Shown: in pieces, positions 61,884 through 64,000 of the stretch
How positions within the stretch are numbered: position 1 is the first letter of the stretch
How the letters are laid out: each line of letters starts with the position of its first letter
Assembly (NCBI GenBank): GCA_028692105.1
Contig: JAQUYC010000003.1
Coordinates: 1-64,000 of the forward strand
DNA length: 64,000 nt
DNA from: Eubacteriales bacterium
GTDB taxonomy: Bacteria; Bacillota; Clostridia; Peptostreptococcales; Anaerovoracaceae
Reading direction: 5' to 3'
Notes under the pieces: model-generated
Told to the model about the DNA's origin: nothing
The model's database searches: none
The model's input: only the letters and a program-made list of their open reading frames with translations
Program-made: the position numbers and the translations under genes

Positions 61884-62315
61884 ATGTTTATCGGGGAATA
61901 CCAAAATTCCATAGATGCAAAAGGCAGAATTATTGTCCCCTCTAAATTCAGGGAGCAACTTGGCATCAAGTTCATCCTGACAAAGGGTCTGGACAATTGT
62001 CTCTATATCTATCCTATGGAAGAATGGAGCAAATTTCAGGATAAATTAGTGAGTCTCCCGGTAGCCAACAAGGATGCAAGAGCTTTTGTCAGATATTTCT
62101 TTTCCAGCGCAGTTGAATGCGAAGTGGACAAGCAGGGGAGACTTACCATTCCGCAGAATCTAAGAGAGCATGCAAAAATTGATAAAGAACTGGTAACAAT
62201 AGGTGTATTAAGCAAGATCGAAGTCTGGAGCAAGCAGGAGTGGGACAATTATAACGAAGGATCAAACCTTGGCCCGGATGAGATCGCTGAAAAAATGTCT
62301 GAGTTTGGGATATAG
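61884..62315 (+). CDS. mraZ: Transcriptional regulator MraZ
   Basis: A 143-residue AbrB-fold DNA-binding protein. It has two tandem MraZ repeats: [17 protein letters not shown] (residues 10-26) and [17 protein letters not shown]. It is the first gene of the conserved dcw (division and cell wall) cluster and binds the AGTGG repeats upstream. Confidence 0.95.
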   Translation: MFIGEYQNSIDAKGRIIVPSKFREQLGIKFILTKGLDNCLYIYPMEEWSKFQDKLVSLPVANKDARAFVRYFFSSAVECEVDKQGRLTIPQNLREHAKIDKELVTIGVLSKIEVWSKQEWDNYNEGSNLGPDEIAEKMSEFGI

Positions 62316-62323
62316 GTAATACT

Positions 62324-63262
62324 ATGGAATTCAAACATACCTCAGTGCTCTTACTGGAATCAATTCGATATCTAAACATAGATCCGGAAGGGATTTATGC
62401 AGATGGCACACTTGGCGGCGGAGGACATGCTTCCGGTATTTGTGAGAAACTGAATCAAACGGGGATTTTAATAGGAATCGACAGAGACGCAGATGCAATC
62501 GGTGCATCCGAAGAGCGTCTGAAGAGCTATCCATGCAAGAAGATATTTGTCCGTGACAATTATGCTAACATAAAAAACATTTTAAAATCTGAGGGCATCA
62601 ATAGCATACAGGGAGCCATTCTTGATTTGGGGGTTTCCTCCTTTCAACTGGATAATTTTGAAAGAGGTTTCTCCTACATGCAGGATGCGCTCCTGGATAT
62701 GAGAATGAACAGGGACGATCCTTTGACAGCAGAAATCGTAGTGAATGAATACAGACAGAACGAACTGACAGACATCATAAGAAAATACGGCGAAGAGAGA
62801 TGGGCGTCCCGCATCAGTGAGTTTATTGTTAAGGAAAGACAAAAGCATCGTATAAGGACAACATCTGATTTGGTGGAAATTATAAAATCGGCAATACCTG
62901 CTTCAGCAAGAAGGGAAGGACCGCATCCCGCGAAACGAACTTTTCAGGCAATTCGCATAGAGGTAAACGACGAACTTTCCAAACTTGGACGTGCAGTAGA
63001 TGATTTTATTGATGTTCTGGATGACAGGGGAAGGTTATGCATCATTACGTTTCACTCCCTGGAGGACCGAATTGTTAAGGAAACATTCAACAGAAGAACA
63101 AATCCCTGTACATGCCCGAAGGATTTTCCGGTTTGTGTCTGCGGAAAGAAGCCGGATGTGAAAAAGATAAACAGTAAGCCGGTCTTGCCGACTACCAGTG
63201 AGATTGACATGAATCCGAGAGCCAGGAGCGCAAAACTTAGAATAATCGAAAAGCGTTTATGA
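62324..63262 (+). CDS. rsmH: 16S rRNA (cytosine1402-N4)-methyltransferase
   Basis: A 312-residue SAM-dependent enzyme that methylates C1402 in the decoding centre. SAM motif I is [13 protein letters not shown], with [30 protein letters not shown] and [12 protein letters not shown] as further family signatures, and the cysteine-containing [13 protein letters not shown] near the end. It follows mraZ by eight bases. Confidence 0.96.
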   Translation: MEFKHTSVLLLESIRYLNIDPEGIYADGTLGGGGHASGICEKLNQTGILIGIDRDADAIGASEERLKSYPCKKIFVRDNYANIKNILKSEGINSIQGAILDLGVSSFQLDNFERGFSYMQDALLDMRMNRDDPLTAEIVVNEYRQNELTDIIRKYGEERWASRISEFIVKERQKHRIRTTSDLVEIIKSAIPASARREGPHPAKRTFQAIRIEVNDELSKLGRAVDDFIDVLDDRGRLCIITFHSLEDRIVKETFNRRTNPCTCPKDFPVCVCGKKPDVKKINSKPVLPTTSEIDMNPRARSAKLRIIEKRL

Positions 63263-63273
63263 GGTAAGAGTTT

Positions 63274-63717
63274 ATGATGGCAGCAGAAAAATGGTATGAA
63301 TATCAAGAGTGTTATAAAAGATACGGTTTTGATATGAAGCCTGTTTCGGTTAAAAATGAATCGACCAAATCAAGAAGTGCAAACACCGGAATCAATGCTA
63401 AGGATAAAATTCGGATGGTGCTGTTTACGATATTGATCGGTATGCTTTGTATAGGTTTGATTCTATCCACTGCTTATGCAGCAAGCATTAAAGTAAGCAT
63501 CAATACAATGATCAAAGAAAATGCCGTAATTCAGGGAGAAATAGAAAACCTCAATGTAAAGATTGAAAGTGCTTCAAATATACAGATAGTGGAATCAAAG
63601 GCTACAGCTGATCTTGGGATGATATACCCGGCTGCAAATCAACTAGTGTACATAGACGCTGAACGAAAAACCTCTAAGGACTTCGCATTCGTTCTTCAGG
63701 AACATGCATATAATTGA
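63274..63717 (+). CDS. FtsL-like septum protein
   Basis: A 147-residue bitopic protein: a charged cytoplasmic N-terminus of about 45 residues, one membrane segment (VLFTILIGMLCIGLILSTAY) and an external heptad-like helix (INTMIKENAVIQGEIENLNV). Position between rsmH and a PBP gene, and topology, match FtsL, although the sequence itself is poorly conserved. It should recruit division enzymes to the septum. Confidence 0.75.
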   Translation: MMAAEKWYEYQECYKRYGFDMKPVSVKNESTKSRSANTGINAKDKIRMVLFTILIGMLCIGLILSTAYAASIKVSINTMIKENAVIQGEIENLNVKIESASNIQIVESKATADLGMIYPAANQLVYIDAERKTSKDFAFVLQEHAYN

Positions 63718-63793
63718 CGAAGGAACTATATAATAATAGAGGAAACAATTAACTGCATAATGATTAAGATAAGCCAGAGAACTTAATTGATGC

Positions 63794-63858
63794 TGAAAAT
63801 CTGCAAATCAGAAATTTGTGATTTTCCGGCCCATATTCTGTCGGAGTACCGGCAGAAT
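63794..63858 (+). repeat. Two-hairpin intergenic element, copy 4
   Basis: Hairpin 1: GAAAATC (63795-63801) with GATTTTC (63820-63826) and an inner CAAAT/ATTTG pair. Hairpin 2: ATTCTGTCGG (63835-63844) with CCGGCAGAAT (63849-63858). Hairpin starts are 40 bases apart, as in copy 1, with which it shares most of its bases. It sits inside the division cluster between the ftsL-like gene and the PBP gene. Confidence 0.7.
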
Positions 63859-63915
63859 GCTAATGGAATAAGTGTGTGATCTGGCTTTTAACATGTTGAT
63901 AGGGAGTATTGCAAG

Positions 63916-64000
63916 ATGTCACCGACTACTAACAAAAATAAAAGAAGGCTTGTGTTTCTTTTTGTAATCTCATGTCTTTTATGTACTGCATTAGCTTTTC
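63916..64000 (+). CDS. Penicillin-binding protein, N-terminal fragment (FtsI/SpoVD type)
   Basis: Only 28 codons are in the window: a basic N-terminus MSPTTNKNKRR followed by the start of a hydrophobic segment LVFLFVISCLLCTALAF. AGGGAG precedes the ATG. In this cluster the gene after ftsL is a class B penicillin-binding protein (FtsI, PBP2B or SpoVD), and the short N-terminus with one membrane anchor fits. The rest lies beyond the window edge. Confidence 0.65.
   Translation, partial: MSPTTNKNKRRLVFLFVISCLLCTALAF

Noticed and set aside
1..64000. Insertion sequences, prophage or integrative elements
   Set aside because: I found no transposase, integrase, phage structural or conjugation genes, and no convincing attachment-site duplication next to the tRNAs.

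Overview
The window looks like a chromosomal segment of a spore-forming, anaerobic, low-GC Gram-positive bacterium of the class Clostridia. The evidence is two alpha/beta-type small acid-soluble spore proteins, a DUF3787-type spore protein, a superoxide reductase, an acyl-CoA dehydrogenase, an AmmeMemoRadiSam radical SAM enzyme, SLH-type surface anchoring, and the clp-lon and mraZ-rsmH-ftsL-PBP neighbourhoods typical of Firmicutes. The family cannot be fixed from the sequence alone.

Layout. 1-5.5 kb: superoxide reductase, then a complete arsenic operon (arsR, DUF2703, acr3, arsD, arsA, arsC) behind a consensus promoter with a palindromic operator. 5.5-12.4 kb: an unknown helical protein, acyl-CoA dehydrogenase, panC, an amidase, a convergent MjaI-like restriction-modification pair, two proline tRNAs and a cluster of small spore genes. 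12.5-18 kb: phoP-phoR-pstC-pstA-pstB-phoU with a four-site Pho box but no pstS. 18-24.7 kb: an amino acid ABC transporter, a beta-CASP nuclease, a class III aminotransferase and a CYTH protein. 24.8-33.5 kb: tig-clpP-clpX-lon-ysxC, then DUF1232, hpt, pduL and deoC. 33.7-40.4 kb: a MacAB-like efflux set, lgt, ychF, and a YbaK/YjeF_N fusion. 40.5-43.9 kb: an APC permease with a sigma-54 promoter next to a sigma-54 activator whose histidine kinase partner survives only as a C-terminal fragment.

44-52.5 kb is the most interesting part. A cobalamin riboswitch with its own terminator precedes a 1292-residue secreted SLH protein that carries two alpha/alpha-toroid regions and a DUF4430 (transcobalamin-like C-terminal) domain. 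A DUF4430 lipoprotein, an ECF T component, a fused double ATPase and an S component follow, all tightly spaced. I read this as a surface vitamin B12 capture-and-import system built from the same two folds as animal intrinsic factor and transcobalamin.

52.6-64 kb: a LigB/MEMO-like protein, a collapsed AMMECR1 pseudogene, the AmmeMemoRadiSam radical SAM enzyme, an atypical GAPDH, and a 1362-residue PPDK-like protein that keeps the ATP-grasp and phosphohistidine domains but has no PEP/pyruvate barrel. A cysteine-rich protein of unknown function follows, then the start of the division cluster (MraZ boxes, mraZ, rsmH, ftsL-like, PBP). A two-hairpin intergenic element with fixed internal spacing occurs four times in the window.
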